Assembly: GCF_025751495.1 (NCBI RefSeq)
Contig: NZ_JAOWKZ010000004.1
Span: 434,001 to 498,000 of the forward strand
Length of the DNA: 64,000 bases
Direction of reading: 5' to 3'
Source: Albidovulum litorale
GTDB taxonomy: Bacteria > Pseudomonadota > Alphaproteobacteria > Rhodobacterales > Rhodobacteraceae
This document shows, piece by piece, positions 1-9,791 of this stretch (positions within the stretch are counted from its first letter, which is position 1; each line of letters opens with the position of its first letter). Under the pieces are notes generated by a model. The model worked only from the letters and a program-made list of their open reading frames with translations, did no database searches and was not told where the DNA came from. A program made the translations under genes and the position numbers.

Positions 1-1
1 G

Positions 2-2542
2 CAGGAGGCACATGCCTATTACGTCGGACAGAACCCGGCGATGAGGCTGCGCGTCGACCGGTCGGCCGATGGCGATGCCATCGCGATTCAGCGACAGGTG
101 GAGATTGTGGCCGACGAGATGCGCCCGACCCTGCCCGAAGGCGTGACCATCGACCTGATCCGCACGCGGTCCGAAGACATCCTGGCGCGGCTGAATATCC
201 TTCTGGACAACGGGCTGATGGGGCTTGGTCTGGTCGTGACGCTTCTGTTTCTCTTTCTCAATGCACGCACGGCCTTTTGGGTGGCCACCGGTATTCCGGT
301 GGCGATGCTGGGCGCCATCGCGTTGATGCATTTCGCCGGGCTGACGATCAACATGATCTCTCTTTTCGCGCTAATCCTGACCTTGGGGATCGTTGTCGAT
401 GACGCCATCGTGGTGGGCGAACACGCCGATTTCCGGTACAGGCAACTGGGCGAGCCGCCGGTGATCGCCGCCGAGAACGCGGTCCGGCGCATGGCGGCGC
501 CGGTCTTTTCCTCGACCGTGACCACGATCATCGCCTTTCTAGGTCTCATGACGATCACCGGGCGGTTTGGCGACCTCATTCAGGACATTCCCCTTACAGT
601 CAGCGTCGTCCTGCTGGCCTCGCTTCTGGAATGCTTCCTGATTCTGCCGAACCATATGGGCCATGCGCTTTCCAAGGCCGGGCGTGGGCGCTGGTATGAT
701 GCGCCGAGCCGGGTGATGAACCGGGGGCTCGGCTGGGTGCGCGACCGGCTGGTCCGGCCGCTGACGCATTGGGTGATCGTGGCCCGTTATCCGGTGTTGG
801 CCGCCGCGCTGGCGCTTCTTGCCTATCAGAGTGGCTTGTTCCTGAAGGGCGAGGTCCAGTGGCGGTTCTTCAACTCGCCCGAACGCGCGACGGTCACCGG
901 CAATTTCACGATGCTGGCGGGCGCACGGCGCGCCGACACCGTCGAGGTGATGCACCAGCTTCAGGCGGCGACCGAGGAAGTGGCCGCGAAATACCGCGCC
1001 GAATATGGTGTGGAACCGCTGTCATATGTCATCTCGGAGATCGGCGCGAATGGCTGGCCGGCGCTGGCCAGCGCCGAGGCGAAGGACCGCGATCTTTTGG
1101 GCTCCATCGCCATCGAACTGGTCGATCCCGACCTCCGGCCCTGGTCCGCTTTCGATTTCGTCGCCGATCTGCAGGAGGCAGCGCCGTCGCATCCCTTCCT
1201 TGAGGAGCTTTCGTTCCGGGGCTGGCGGCACGGCCCGGCGGGCGAGGCGCTGGATGTGCAGTTTTTCGGTGCTGAGGCCGCGACGCTGAAGGCCGCTGCC
1301 GAGGCGCTGAAGCGGGCGATGGCGCCCTTCCCCGAAGTGTCGGGACTGGACGACACGATGCCCTATGACAAGGACGAGCTGATCCTTGAACTGACGCCGC
1401 AGGGGCAGGCGCTGGGCTTCACCATCGAGGCCCTGGGGCAGGAATTGCGCGACCGGCTGACGGGGATCGAGGCCGCCACTTTCCCGACCGGGATGCGCAC
1501 CACGAAGATCATGGTGGAACTGCCGAAGGACGAGCTGACCGCCGATTTCCTGGAGCGGATGCTGCTGCCTACTGCGGCGGGAAGTTATGTCGCGCTGTCG
1601 GATATCGTCACCGTGCAGCGCCAGGGCGGTTTTTCGACGATCGGGCGCGAGAACGGGCAGCGGGTGATTTCTGTCACGGGCGATATCGCCGAGGACGACC
1701 CAGACCGGGCCGCCGCCATCGTCGCGGCGCTGGACGGCGACATCCTGCCGCGCATCGCCGAGGAATTCGGCGTCGGCTACCATCTGGCGGGGCTTGCCGA
1801 ACAGGAGGACACGTTCCTCAGCGATGCTCTGGTCGGGCTCGCGGCCGCGCTGGTCGGCATCTATGCGGTCCTTGCGTGGATATTCTCAAGCTGGACCCGG
1901 CCGATGGTGGTCATGTCGGTCATCCCCTTCGGGCTGATCGGCGCGATCCATGGCCATGCGGTCTGGGATATCCCGATGTCGATGTTCTCGGTCGTCGGGC
2001 TGATCGGCATGTCGGGCATCATCATCAACGACGCGATCGTGCTGATTACTACGGTGGACGATTATGCCGAAACCCGCGCACGCGAACCGGCGATCATTGA
2101 TGCGGTGGCCGATCGTCTGCGACCGGTGATGCTGACCACTGCGACGACGGTTCTGGGGTTGGCGCCGCTTTTATACGAGACCTCGCGGCAGGCGCAGTTC
2201 CTGCGTCCGACCGTGGTGACGCTCTGCTATGGGCTTGGGTTCGGCATGGTGCTGGTGCTTCTGGTCGTCCCGGCCCTGCTTGCGGCGCAGCGCGATATCG
2301 GGCGGCTGACCGTATCCTTGCGCCGTGCGGTGCGCGGCAGGCCACTGAGGATGCTGGTGCTGGCCGATGCCGTGATGCTTGCGCTTGTCTTCGGGGTGAT
2401 ACTGTTGCCCGCCCTGATCGCAGGCGGGCCGCTCGCCCCGGCTTTGGGGCAATTCGTTCTGGGCGCCGCGCTGGTCACGTTGCTCTGCGGGATCGCCGGG
2501 GCGGTGATCCTCCGGCGGCGCGGTCAGCCTGTGCAGCCCTGA
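2..2542 (+). CDS. RND-family efflux permease, 5' end missing (AcrB/MexB-like)
   Basis: Inner-membrane proton-driven RND transporter, probably the pump subunit of a tripartite efflux system. The reading frame is open from base 2, and the residues before the first Met at 41 (AYYVGQNPAM) already fit the RND periplasmic domain, so this Met is internal and about 250-280 N-terminal residues lie left of the window. Visible are the first transmembrane cluster (GLVVTLLFLFLNARTAFW), the TM4 segment with paired acidic residues (LTLGIVVDDAIVVGE) needed for proton relay, the second periplasmic loop, and the second TM cluster with GMSGIIINDAIVL. After the usual last helix (LVLLVVPALLAAQ) come about 75 more residues with two further hydrophobic stretches, unlike the E. 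coli proteins. Its stop overlaps the convergent next gene by 19 bp. Substrate unknown. Confidence 0.9.
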   Translation, partial: QEAHAYYVGQNPAMRLRVDRSADGDAIAIQRQVEIVADEMRPTLPEGVTIDLIRTRSEDILARLNILLDNGLMGLGLVVTLLFLFLNARTAFWVATGIPVAMLGAIALMHFAGLTINMISLFALILTLGIVVDDAIVVGEHADFRYRQLGEPPVIAAENAVRRMAAPVFSSTVTTIIAFLGLMTITGRFGDLIQDIPLTVSVVLLASLLECFLILPNHMGHALSKAGRGRWYDAPSRVMNRGLGWVRDRLVRPLTHWVIVARYPVLAAALALLAYQSGLFLKGEVQWRFFNSPERATVTGNFTMLAGARRADTVEVMHQLQAATEEVAAKYRAEYGVEPLSYVISEIGANGWPALASAEAKDRDLLGSIAIELVDPDLRPWSAFDFVADLQEAAPSHPFLEELSFRGWRHGPAGEALDVQFFGAEAATLKAAAEALKRAMAPFPEVSGLDDTMPYDKDELILELTPQGQALGFTIEALGQELRDRLTGIEAATFPTGMRTTKIMVELPKDELTADFLERMLLPTAAGSYVALSDIVTVQRQGGFSTIGRENGQRVISVTGDIAEDDPDRAAAIVAALDGDILPRIAEEFGVGYHLAGLAEQEDTFLSDALVGLAAALVGIYAVLAWIFSSWTRPMVVMSVIPFGLIGAIHGHAVWDIPMSMFSVVGLIGMSGIIINDAIVLITTVDDYAETRAREPAIIDAVADRLRPVMLTTATTVLGLAPLLYETSRQAQFLRPTVVTLCYGLGFGMVLVLLVVPALLAAQRDIGRLTVSLRRAVRGRPLRMLVLADAVMLALVFGVILLPALIAGGPLAPALGQFVLGAALVTLLCGIAGAVILRRRGQPVQP

Positions 2543-3342
2543 AGATCGACGACCCGTCCGGATCCACCGAAGATCGTGATGCGGATCGAGGACCGGTCGA
2601 GCGCGAAGGGCTGGGCGTTTGGCGGGACCATATCGGCGGTCGCCGTCAGGTCCCCGCCGCTGCGCCGCGTGTCGGCGGGTGAGATCCAGACGCTGGTATC
2701 CGCAAGTTCGACAACCGCGAATTCGTCGGGGCCGACTTGCGGGATCGTCATGTTCGCGGTCATCCGCAATCCGTCGCGGATCGGTTCGGCGGAACAGCGC
2801 GCGGCGGACAGCCCGGCCTTGGCGGCGTCTTCGGGACGCGCGGTCAAGGCTGCCTCGATCATCGGGTCAGGCTTTGCGGTGCTGTCAAGTTCGGCCGACA
2901 CCGTGATCGACATCGGCACGCAGATCTCATCGCAGACCCCGAGGTCGATCGCCGCTGAAACCGATACCGGCTGCGTCGGGTCAACGGGGGTGAATTCGAT
3001 CGGCAGCACCAATTCGTCGCGATAGCCGATCACGCGCACCCCGTTCACATCGTAGACCTGAGGTTTCGGCCAGTGGAAGCTGACGCCCGCCACGTTGCGT
3101 GAGCCGGTCCAGTTGAAGCTGGGCGGGATGCCACCTTCGCCCGGCGCGCGCCAATAGGTCTTCCATCCCGGGGCCAGCGTCAGCCGCAGGGCGGCCATCT
3201 GGTCACCATCGGACATGCGCCAGCCCTTGCGCAACTCGGCATTCAGGAGATTGTCGGGCATTGCCTGCGAAATCGCGGGGCCAGCCGCCAACAGGGCCAT
3301 GCCACCTGCAAACGCGGCGCCTATGATCGATTTGATGTTCAT
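2524..3342 (-). CDS. DsbD N-terminal (alpha) domain-like periplasmic protein
   Basis: A 272-residue secreted protein with a signal peptide at about residues 1-26 (ends AISQA). It resembles the periplasmic alpha domain of DsbD/ScsB thiol:disulfide interchange proteins. Evidence is the immunoglobulin-like strand pattern, the [12 protein letters not shown] segment, and a CxxxC pair (C137 and C141 in [10 protein letters not shown]) typical of this domain. Other cysteines are near 183 and 270. It lacks the membrane and thioredoxin parts of DsbD, so it stands alone and presumably receives electrons from a separate CcdA/DsbD-type partner (inference). Convergent with the RND gene, sharing 19 bp at the stops. 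Confidence 0.8.
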   Translation of the reverse strand: MNIKSIIGAAFAGGMALLAAGPAISQAMPDNLLNAELRKGWRMSDGDQMAALRLTLAPGWKTYWRAPGEGGIPPSFNWTGSRNVAGVSFHWPKPQVYDVNGVRVIGYRDELVLPIEFTPVDPTQPVSVSAAIDLGVCDEICVPMSITVSAELDSTAKPDPMIEAALTARPEDAAKAGLSAARCSAEPIRDGLRMTANMTIPQVGPDEFAVVELADTSVWISPADTRRSGGDLTATADMVPPNAQPFALDRSSIRITIFGGSGRVVDLQGCTG

Positions 3343-3468
3343 GGCACGAACCTAAGCGGGTCGCCGCCGAATGGAAGTCACAAGAGCGCAACTCACGAAG
3401 AGTTTTACCACTCTGTGCCCTTGTATCCGCGCGGCCAAGGCGCGATCTTGGGGGAAGGAGGAACGGGC

Positions 3469-4023
3469 ATGAACCTCTCGGGTAAACTTTTGATCGCGAT
3501 GCCGGGCATGGGCGATCCGCGCTTTGAGCACTCAGTGGTCTTTCTCTGCGCCCATTCCGATGATGGCGCGATGGGGCTGATCGTCAACAAGCCCGCAAGT
3601 GACCTTTCGTTCGACGAATTGCAGGATCAACTTGGCATCGCGCGGACCGACCGGTCACAGGAGATTCGCGTGCATTTTGGCGGGCCGGTGGAACATTCCC
3701 GCGGCTTTGTCCTGCATTCGGCCGATTACGGCGGCGAGGGGGCCACGTTGAAGGTCGACGAGCGCTTCGGCATGACCGCGACGCTGGACATCCTTCAGGC
3801 GATTGCTGCGGGCGATGGGCCCGCGTCATCCATCCTCGCGCTTGGCTATGCGGGTTGGGGGCCGGGGCAGTTGGAAGACGAGATCCTGCGCAATGGCTGG
3901 CTGACCTGCGACGCCGCGCCCGATCTGGTCTTTTCCGACCGGAACGACAGCAAGTGGAGCGACGCGCTGAAAACACTCGGGGTCGATCCGATCAGCCTGT
4001 CGTCGACGGCGGGACGGGCGTGA
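3469..4023 (+). CDS. YqgE/AlgH family protein
   Basis: A 184-residue cytoplasmic protein of the YqgE/AlgH family (UPF0301), whose biochemical role is not settled. Family hallmarks are [20 protein letters not shown] near the N terminus, [15 protein letters not shown], and [17 protein letters not shown]. The start at 3469 is chosen because GGGGAAGGAGG lies just upstream and the family begins with the short [12 protein letters not shown] segment; an upstream in-frame ATG at 3415 has no ribosome site. It is transcribed away from the DsbD-like gene across about 125 bp. Confidence 0.93.
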   Translation: MNLSGKLLIAMPGMGDPRFEHSVVFLCAHSDDGAMGLIVNKPASDLSFDELQDQLGIARTDRSQEIRVHFGGPVEHSRGFVLHSADYGGEGATLKVDERFGMTATLDILQAIAAGDGPASSILALGYAGWGPGQLEDEILRNGWLTCDAAPDLVFSDRNDSKWSDALKTLGVDPISLSSTAGRA

Positions 4024-4060
4024 TCGCCGCAGGTGCGCGCGACGACGGAGCCGACAATGC

Positions 4061-4483
4061 TCAGCCAAAAACCTCGATAGCCGCTTTGCCCAACTGGCTT
4101 TTGACGTGATCGACATCGCCGAGGACCCAGATTGCGGTGATCTGATCTCCGTCGGTTTCAAAAAAGGCGGCGGCGGACCATACAATCAATGCCTTGGTTG
4201 GGCGCACCCCGAACACATCCGCAATGTGCGTTCCGCGAAACGTCATTCGCGCAGCGACGTTCTGGCCTGACACAAGCAAGTTTTCGATAGTGCTTTCAAA
4301 ACCGGAGAACGCCCCGTGGACGGCCCGAAGGTAGTCGATGAAACCGTCCGGCCCCACTTTCTCGGGGCCGAGGGAGCCACGGAACCGTAACTGCGGAGAC
4401 AAGATCTCGCGTGCGACGGCTTCGTCGGCGTGATCCCAGACCTCGCGATAAAACCTGTGCACAAGTGCTTCCGGTGTCGGCAT
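4061..4483 (-). CDS. SnoaL-like / ester cyclase family protein (NTF2 fold)
   Basis: A 140-residue protein of the SnoaL-like polyketide cyclase superfamily (NTF2-like cone fold). The pattern is typical: an N-terminal helix with FYREVWDHAD, a central FRGSLGPEKVGPDGF segment, ARMTFRGTH, and a C-terminal strand ITAIWVLGD. The start at 4483 has GGGGGGAG upstream; a longer frame begins at 4522 without a site. Members range from cyclases to ligand-binding proteins, so no substrate can be assigned. Two more NTF2-like genes lie in this window (37262 and 40020). Confidence 0.75.
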   Translation of the reverse strand: MPTPEALVHRFYREVWDHADEAVAREILSPQLRFRGSLGPEKVGPDGFIDYLRAVHGAFSGFESTIENLLVSGQNVAARMTFRGTHIADVFGVRPTKALIVWSAAAFFETDGDQITAIWVLGDVDHVKSQLGKAAIEVFG

Positions 4484-4635
4484 TGCTGTGCTCCCCCCGT
4501 TCCTACCGTTGCATGCTAGCAAAAGGCGCGCCCCTTCGCTATGCGCGCCGAAGCGGACCTCGCCGCATGGCCGGGGTTTGTCGGCCCGGCAGGCTGGGCC
4601 GTAGATGTCGATTCAGGACGAAATGGCCGTTCAGA

Positions 4636-5913
4636 TCAGGGGCGTGGGAACAGCGCGTGGGTCGCTGTCGCACCAAACTCGTACCATGCGGCTTTTGCGC
4701 CGGTGAGATTTTCGTCATGGCCAGACAGGACCGGCAACGGCAGAACGCTGTCATCGCCGTCCAGCAGGGCCCGGGCGGCTGCCTTGCCGAACACCGTGCC
4801 GGGGCAGATGCCGCGCCCGGAATAGCCGAAGACGGCCAGCGCCGAAGGGCCGGGTGCCACGATTTTCGGCACATGGTCCGAGGTCATGGCGATGCGGCCG
4901 CTCCAGTGGTGTTCGAACGGCAATTTGGCGAGGTCGGGATAGATCTGGCGCAGTTTGCGCCTTGCCCATCCGGCATGGATAAGTGCGCCCATGCCCTCGG
5001 CATCGCCGATCCCGCCGACAATGAGCCGCCCGGCGCGGTCGGTGCGGAAGGAGGACATGATCAGCGCGGTGTCCCAGCAGCCTTCGCCATTCGGCAGCAC
5101 CTTTGCGCGCAAGCTGTCGGGCATCGGCGCGGTTGCGAACTGGCTGTAGTGGACGGGAATGAATTTCTGCGCGAAGGGTGCGCCGAAATGGGCCTGATAG
5201 GCGTTCGTCGCGATCAGGAGCGCCCTTGCCCGCACCCTGTGCGCCCCCGACGTGATGCGCCAGTCCTTGCCGTCATGCGCAATCGCCGTGACCGGGCTGT
5301 TTTCATGCAGATGCGCGCCGACCGATTGCGCGGCGCGCGCCAGTCCCCGGCAATAGGCCAGAGGCTGGATCGTGCCCGCGCCGGGGTCGAGAAGCGCGCC
5401 CGCGAACCTGTCCGTTCCGGTGCGGTTTGCGGTTTCCGCTGCGTCGATAAGTTCGTAGCTGCGCCCGGCCAGCGCACCCTGTTCGAATCGCGCCCTGAGG
5501 TTCGTCAGTCCGGCGGCGGAATGGGCCAGGTGCATGGTGCCCTGCCGGACCGGTTCGCAGTCGATCCCCTCGCGCTCGATCAGGCCGAAGACGATGTCCG
5601 GGCCGTTCGACAGCGCCTTGATCAGGCGTTTTCCGTCGGTTTCGCCGAGGATGCCGAGTACGTCTTTCGGCGGCAGCCAGAGCCCGGCATTGACCAGGCC
5701 GACATTGCGGCCAGACCCGCCATGGCCGAAGGTTCCGGCCTCCAGAAGCGCGACGCTGGCTCCGCTTCGTGCAGCTTCAAGTGCCGCCGATGCGCCGGTG
5801 AACCCGCCGCCGACGATGACGAGATCGACGGTGATATCGGATGATAGCGGCGGGGCGTCAAACGCCTCGGCCGAGGTGGTGCGCCAGAGATTGGAGGAGC
5901 CGGATGTCGGCAT
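4636..5913 (-). CDS. FAD-dependent oxidoreductase, DadA/PuuB-like (DAO family)
   Basis: A 425-residue flavoprotein of the D-amino-acid oxidase fold. The FAD-binding motif VIVGGGFTGASAAL sits at residues 32-45, followed by LLEAGTFGHGGSGRNVG and the C-terminal FAD contact GYSGRGICPGTVFGKAAA. The N-terminal WRTTS motif before the Rossmann domain is seen in gamma-glutamylputrescine oxidase-like and DadA-like enzymes, which oxidise secondary or primary amines to imines. The start at 5913 is chosen from domain length; an upstream extension in frame is arginine- and proline-rich and unlike the family. It lies 70 bp downstream of Sua5 on the same strand. The substrate is unknown. Confidence 0.8.
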   Translation of the reverse strand: MPTSGSSNLWRTTSAEAFDAPPLSSDITVDLVIVGGGFTGASAALEAARSGASVALLEAGTFGHGGSGRNVGLVNAGLWLPPKDVLGILGETDGKRLIKALSNGPDIVFGLIEREGIDCEPVRQGTMHLAHSAAGLTNLRARFEQGALAGRSYELIDAAETANRTGTDRFAGALLDPGAGTIQPLAYCRGLARAAQSVGAHLHENSPVTAIAHDGKDWRITSGAHRVRARALLIATNAYQAHFGAPFAQKFIPVHYSQFATAPMPDSLRAKVLPNGEGCWDTALIMSSFRTDRAGRLIVGGIGDAEGMGALIHAGWARRKLRQIYPDLAKLPFEHHWSGRIAMTSDHVPKIVAPGPSALAVFGYSGRGICPGTVFGKAAARALLDGDDSVLPLPVLSGHDENLTGAKAAWYEFGATATHALFPRP

Positions 5914-5983
5914 GGAATGTTCCGATTGCGCTGGTTGCGGTGGCCCTATCCCTGTCCGAAGATCGAGGGCCGCGCAAGGGCTG

Positions 5984-6928
5984 TCAGCCGCGCGGGGCGG
6001 CGGCGCGTCTGAGGCGGTCATTGATCGCGCGGCCGAGCCCCTTTTCCAAAATTGGCGACACGGCGATGGGGCCCGTCGCACTTGCATCGGCCTGGCGCAG
6101 GAAGTGAAAGAGATTGGCTGCCGCCTCGACCAGATCGCCGGTTTCCGAGAGGTTGAGATCGGCCCCGGCCGCCTCTGGCCCGAAACCCAGCCAGAACTCG
6201 CCCGGCTCGGGCTTGTCGGCGTTCAGCCGCACGGGCGCGGCGGGGGCGTAGTGCGAGAGGAGTTGGCCCGGAGCCGTGGGCTTGGCGCTGTCGCCGCCGC
6301 TGGGCAAGGGGCGTCCGAGGCAGGCCTCCAGAGCCTCGGCCGGAATGCCGCCGGGACGCAGGATTGCGGGTTCGCCCACCAGCCCGAGAATCGTCGATTC
6401 GAGGCCCACCGCGCAGGCGCCGCCATCGACCACGGCGGCGATCTTGCCGTCAAGTCCGGACAGGACGTGATCGGCGCGGGTCGGGCTGATCTTGCCCGAC
6501 GGGTTCGCCGAGGGCGCGGCGACGGGGCCGCCGAAGGCTCTGAGCAGCCGCTGCGCGACGGGATGTTCCGGCACCCGGATTGCGACCGAGGGAAGGTCTG
6601 CGGTGACAAGAGGAGAAAGCCGGGCAGAGGGGCGGAGCGGCACGACCAGCGTCAGCGGCCCCGGCCAGAAGGCGGAGGCGACGCGTTCGGCGAGATCATC
6701 GAAAACACCCACGCTGCGCGCGGCCTCAAGATCGGGCAGATGCACGATCAGCGGATTGAAACGGGGCCTTCCCTTGGCCTCGAAGATCCGCGCGACCGCC
6801 ATATCGGACCGTGCATCGCCGCCGAGCCCGTAGACCGTTTCGGTCGGAAAGGCGACAAGCTCTCCCTCGGCCAGAAGGGCCGCGGCGCGGGCGAGGCCGG
6901 CATCGGTCGGGGCGAGGGTTTCGGTCAC
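5984..6928 (-). CDS. L-threonylcarbamoyladenylate synthase (Sua5/TsaC type)
   Basis: Makes L-threonylcarbamoyl-AMP from threonine, bicarbonate and ATP, the first step of t6A37 modification of ANN-reading tRNAs, in the cytoplasm. The YrdC domain is clear: LAEGELVAFPTETVYGLGGDA near residue 20, KGRPRFNPLIVH, and GPVAAPSANPSG with the SxTxx-type nucleotide site. A C-terminal Sua5 domain follows, and the 314-residue length matches Sua5 rather than short TsaC. I chose the GTG at 6928 because GGAG lies about six bases upstream; the ATG at 6997 would add about 23 residues unlike the family and has no ribosome site. It is divergent from the acyl-CoA dehydrogenase gene across 131 bp. Confidence 0.92.
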   Translation of the reverse strand: MTETLAPTDAGLARAAALLAEGELVAFPTETVYGLGGDARSDMAVARIFEAKGRPRFNPLIVHLPDLEAARSVGVFDDLAERVASAFWPGPLTLVVPLRPSARLSPLVTADLPSVAIRVPEHPVAQRLLRAFGGPVAAPSANPSGKISPTRADHVLSGLDGKIAAVVDGGACAVGLESTILGLVGEPAILRPGGIPAEALEACLGRPLPSGGDSAKPTAPGQLLSHYAPAAPVRLNADKPEPGEFWLGFGPEAAGADLNLSETGDLVEAAANLFHFLRQADASATGPIAVSPILEKGLGRAINDRLRRAAAPRG

Positions 6929-7059
6929 TCTGTCTCCGGTCTTCCTGCGTGACGCAGCGTTTGGGTTGCGGTATCTGACGCAGCGGCAATTATGCATCTG
7001 ACGAAATTGACATACGCGCCGGGGTGCTGCTTGCCAAGGTGCGCACGAAGGAGACCTTC

Positions 7060-8742
7060 ATGCCCTATCGCGCACCTTCGGGCGATATCCAGTTTATCCT
7101 CGATCATGTCGTCCCGCTGGCGCCCGTTTCCGGGACGGCGCGCTTTTCCGAGGCGACGCCTGATTTGGCTGAGGCGATCCTGACCCAAGCGGCCAAGCTC
7201 TGCGATACGGTTCTGGCGCCGGTCCAGCGGAATGGCGACCTGACACCGGCGCGATTGGTAGACGGGGTGGTCCGCACCTCGCCCGGCTATCCCGAGGCGT
7301 TCGACGCGATTCGCGAGGGCGGCTGGGTGTCGGTCTGCGCCCCTGCGGAGCATGGCGGTATGGGCCTGCCGCAATGCCTGAACATGGCGATCCATGACAT
7401 GATGTCGGGGGCTTGCTTGTCCTTGCAGCTGTCGCCCCTGATGACGCAGGGCCAGATTGAGGCTCTGGACCATCATGCCGCGGACGAGCTGAAGGCGCTT
7501 TACCTGCCGAAACTGATCTCCGGTGAATGGGCGGGCACGATGAACCTGACCGAAGCGCAGGCCGGGAGCGATGTCGGTGCGCTGAGGACGAAGGCGGAGC
7601 CGAAGGGCGACGGCACCTATGCGATCACCGGGCAGAAGATCTTTATCTCCTGGGGTGACAGTGATCTGACCAGCAATATTTGTCATCTGGTTCTGGCCCG
7701 CCTGCCGGGCGCGGCGGCGGGGACGAAGGGGATCAGCCTGTTCATGGTGCCTAAGTTCATTCCCGATGCGGATGGCAATCCCGGGGAGGCGAATGCGGTC
7801 AAGGTGGTCAGCCTTGAGCACAAGATGGGTCTGCATGGCTCGCCCACTTGCGTGATGGCCTATAAGGGCGCGACGGGCTGGATGGTCGGCGAAGAGGGGC
7901 GCGGCATGGCCGCGATGTTCACGATGATGAACAATGCGCGCCTAGGCGTCGCCATGCAGGGGATCGGCGTGGCCGAGGCTGCCTGCCAGGCCGCCACCGA
8001 ATATGCCGCCGAGCGCCAGCAATTCGGCGCGATCATCGGCCATGCCGATGTGCGCCGGATGCTGGCGGGGATGCGGGCCGATGTGTTCGCCGCCCGCGCC
8101 ATCGCGCTTTCCTGCGCGCAGGCGATCGATATGGGGTCGGCCACCGAAGACGCCGATTGGGTGGCGCGGGCGGCCTTCCTGACGCCGATCGCCAAGGCTT
8201 TCGGCACCGAGACCGGTATGCGTGTCAGCGAAACCGCGATGCAGGTCCATGGCGGCATGGGCTTTATCGAGGAGACCGGCGTCGCGCAGTTCTACCGCGA
8301 TGTGCGGGTGACGGCGATCTATGAGGGCACGAACGGTATTCAGGCGATGGACCTTGTCGGCCGCAAGCTGTCGGATGGCGGTGAGGCGGCCTACCGGATC
8401 CTGGAAGAGATCGAGGCCGGAGCCGAGGCGGCGCGGGCTGCGCTGCCTGAATTGGCCGAAGAGGTCTGGGCGGCGGCCGAGACCCTGCGCGAGGCGACCG
8501 AATGGATGGTCGGACAAGCCCCGACGGATCGGCAGGCCGGGGCGACCGCCTATCTGCGCGCTTTCGCCCGCGTGCTCGGTGCGCATTTCCACCTGCGGGC
8601 CGCCACGGCCGACGAGGGTCGGCAGGCGCTTGCGGCCTTCTATATCCGCCGCACTCTGCCGCAACATGCCGCCGATCTGGCCGAGGCGCGGGACGGGGCG
8701 GACACGGTCTTTGCCCTTTCGCCCGAGGCCCTGGGCCTCTGA
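7060..8742 (+). CDS. Acyl-CoA dehydrogenase family protein (DmdC-like)
   Basis: A 560-residue FAD-dependent acyl-CoA dehydrogenase with the N-terminal MPYRAP..D..FIL extension and C-terminal helical domain of the DmdC (3-methylmercaptopropionyl-CoA dehydrogenase) group. It forms an alpha,beta double bond in acyl-CoA and passes electrons to ETF; an ETF-QO gene lies in this window at 16.5 kb. Visible motifs are MNLTEAQAGSDVGALRTKA, ITGQKIFISWGD, VHGGMGFIEETG and YEGTNGIQAMDLVGRK, the last carrying the expected catalytic Glu. The start has GAAGGAG upstream. The stop overlaps the next start as TGATG, so the two are translationally coupled. DMSP-derived substrates are possible, but general fatty acyl-CoA use is as likely. 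Confidence 0.88.
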   Translation: MPYRAPSGDIQFILDHVVPLAPVSGTARFSEATPDLAEAILTQAAKLCDTVLAPVQRNGDLTPARLVDGVVRTSPGYPEAFDAIREGGWVSVCAPAEHGGMGLPQCLNMAIHDMMSGACLSLQLSPLMTQGQIEALDHHAADELKALYLPKLISGEWAGTMNLTEAQAGSDVGALRTKAEPKGDGTYAITGQKIFISWGDSDLTSNICHLVLARLPGAAAGTKGISLFMVPKFIPDADGNPGEANAVKVVSLEHKMGLHGSPTCVMAYKGATGWMVGEEGRGMAAMFTMMNNARLGVAMQGIGVAEAACQAATEYAAERQQFGAIIGHADVRRMLAGMRADVFAARAIALSCAQAIDMGSATEDADWVARAAFLTPIAKAFGTETGMRVSETAMQVHGGMGFIEETGVAQFYRDVRVTAIYEGTNGIQAMDLVGRKLSDGGEAAYRILEEIEAGAEAARAALPELAEEVWAAAETLREATEWMVGQAPTDRQAGATAYLRAFARVLGAHFHLRAATADEGRQALAAFYIRRTLPQHAADLAEARDGADTVFALSPEALGL

Positions 8743-9791
8743 TGGACGGACCGGCCACTGCTGACGAGGGAATACGCTATCCCTATCCCACGCCGCCCGA
8801 ACCCGGCGCGTCGGTGGAGGTGGCCGAGGGGGTCCTGTGGCTGCGCCTGCCGCTGCCGATGGCGCTGGACCATGTGAATGTCTATGCGCTGGACGAGGGC
8901 GACGGCTGGACGCTGGTTGATACCGGGCTGAACACGCGCCGTACCCGCGCGGCGATGGAGGCGGCCTTGGCTGGGCCGCTGAAGGGAAAACCCGTCACCC
9001 GCGTGGTCGTGACCCATTACCACCCCGACCATATCGGCCTTGCGGGCTGGTTTCAGGCGCAGGGAGCGGAGCTGCTGACCACGCGCACCTCGTGGCTATT
9101 CGCGCGGATGCTGACGCTGGACGAACAGGAACGCCCGGCGGAGGAAACGCTGGCGTTTTGGCGGGCGGCGGGAATGGATGCGGCGCTTTATGCCAAACGC
9201 GCCGCTGAGCGGCCCTTTAACTTTGCCGATACCGTGGCACCGCTGCCCTTGGGCTATACCCGCATCCGACACGGCCAAAGCCTGCGTCTTGGCGGGCGCG
9301 ACTGGATGGTGCGCGTGGGGCACGGCCATGCGCCCGAACATGCGACGCTTTGGGAAGAGGGCGGCGACCTCATTCTTGGCGGCGATCAGCTTCTGCCCTC
9401 GATCTCGGCCAATCTCGGCGTCTATGCGACGGAACCGATGGCCGATCCGGTCGCCGACTGGATGGCGAGCTGCAAGGCCTTCCGGCCCCATGCACGGGCG
9501 GGGCAGCTGGTTCTGCCCGGCCACAAGCTGCCCTTTACCGGTCTGCCCTTGCGCCTGCGGCAGATGATCGAGAACCATACCGGCGCGCTCGCGCGTCTGG
9601 AGGAGCATCTGGCCGAGCCCCGGACGGCGGCCCAATGCTTCCCGCCGCTCTTCAAAAGACCGATAGGCGAGGGCGAGTATGGCCTCGCGCTGGTTGAAGC
9701 CGTTGCGCATTTGAACCATCTTCTGATTGCGGGCCGTCTGGTGCGCGAGAAACGCGAAGATGGAGCCTGGCTGTGGCGAATGAAGACGTAA
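8742..9791 (+). CDS. MBL-fold metallo-hydrolase
   Basis: A 349-residue metallo-beta-lactamase-fold hydrolase. The metal site HxHxDH is intact at about residues 92-97 (VVVTHYHPDHIGLAG). Further ligands are in VGHGHAPEHATLW and GGDQLL, with a late His in VLPGHKLPF. It starts at the ATG overlapping the stop of the acyl-CoA dehydrogenase gene, which points to thioester or fatty-acid metabolism (inference). A C-terminal winged-helix-like segment (about residues 295-349) resembles that of LACTB2-type proteins. Its 3' end overlaps the DUF6173 gene by 19 bp. Confidence 0.9.
   Translation: MDGPATADEGIRYPYPTPPEPGASVEVAEGVLWLRLPLPMALDHVNVYALDEGDGWTLVDTGLNTRRTRAAMEAALAGPLKGKPVTRVVVTHYHPDHIGLAGWFQAQGAELLTTRTSWLFARMLTLDEQERPAEETLAFWRAAGMDAALYAKRAAERPFNFADTVAPLPLGYTRIRHGQSLRLGGRDWMVRVGHGHAPEHATLWEEGGDLILGGDQLLPSISANLGVYATEPMADPVADWMASCKAFRPHARAGQLVLPGHKLPFTGLPLRLRQMIENHTGALARLEEHLAEPRTAAQCFPPLFKRPIGEGEYGLALVEAVAHLNHLLIAGRLVREKREDGAWLWRMKT

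Noticed and set aside
41-43. ATG as the start of the RND permease
   Set aside because: In-frame codons before it already encode conserved RND periplasmic residues and no ribosome site fits, so it is an internal Met.
4411-5844. Long rightward open frame antisense to the FAD oxidoreductase
   Set aside because: It runs opposite a well-supported gene, is rich in Arg/Gly/Ala as expected for a GC-rich shadow frame, and has no family motifs.
7007-7012. TTGACA as a -35 element for the acyl-CoA dehydrogenase gene
   Set aside because: No -10-like hexamer lies 16-18 bases downstream; the region cannot support a promoter call from sequence alone.
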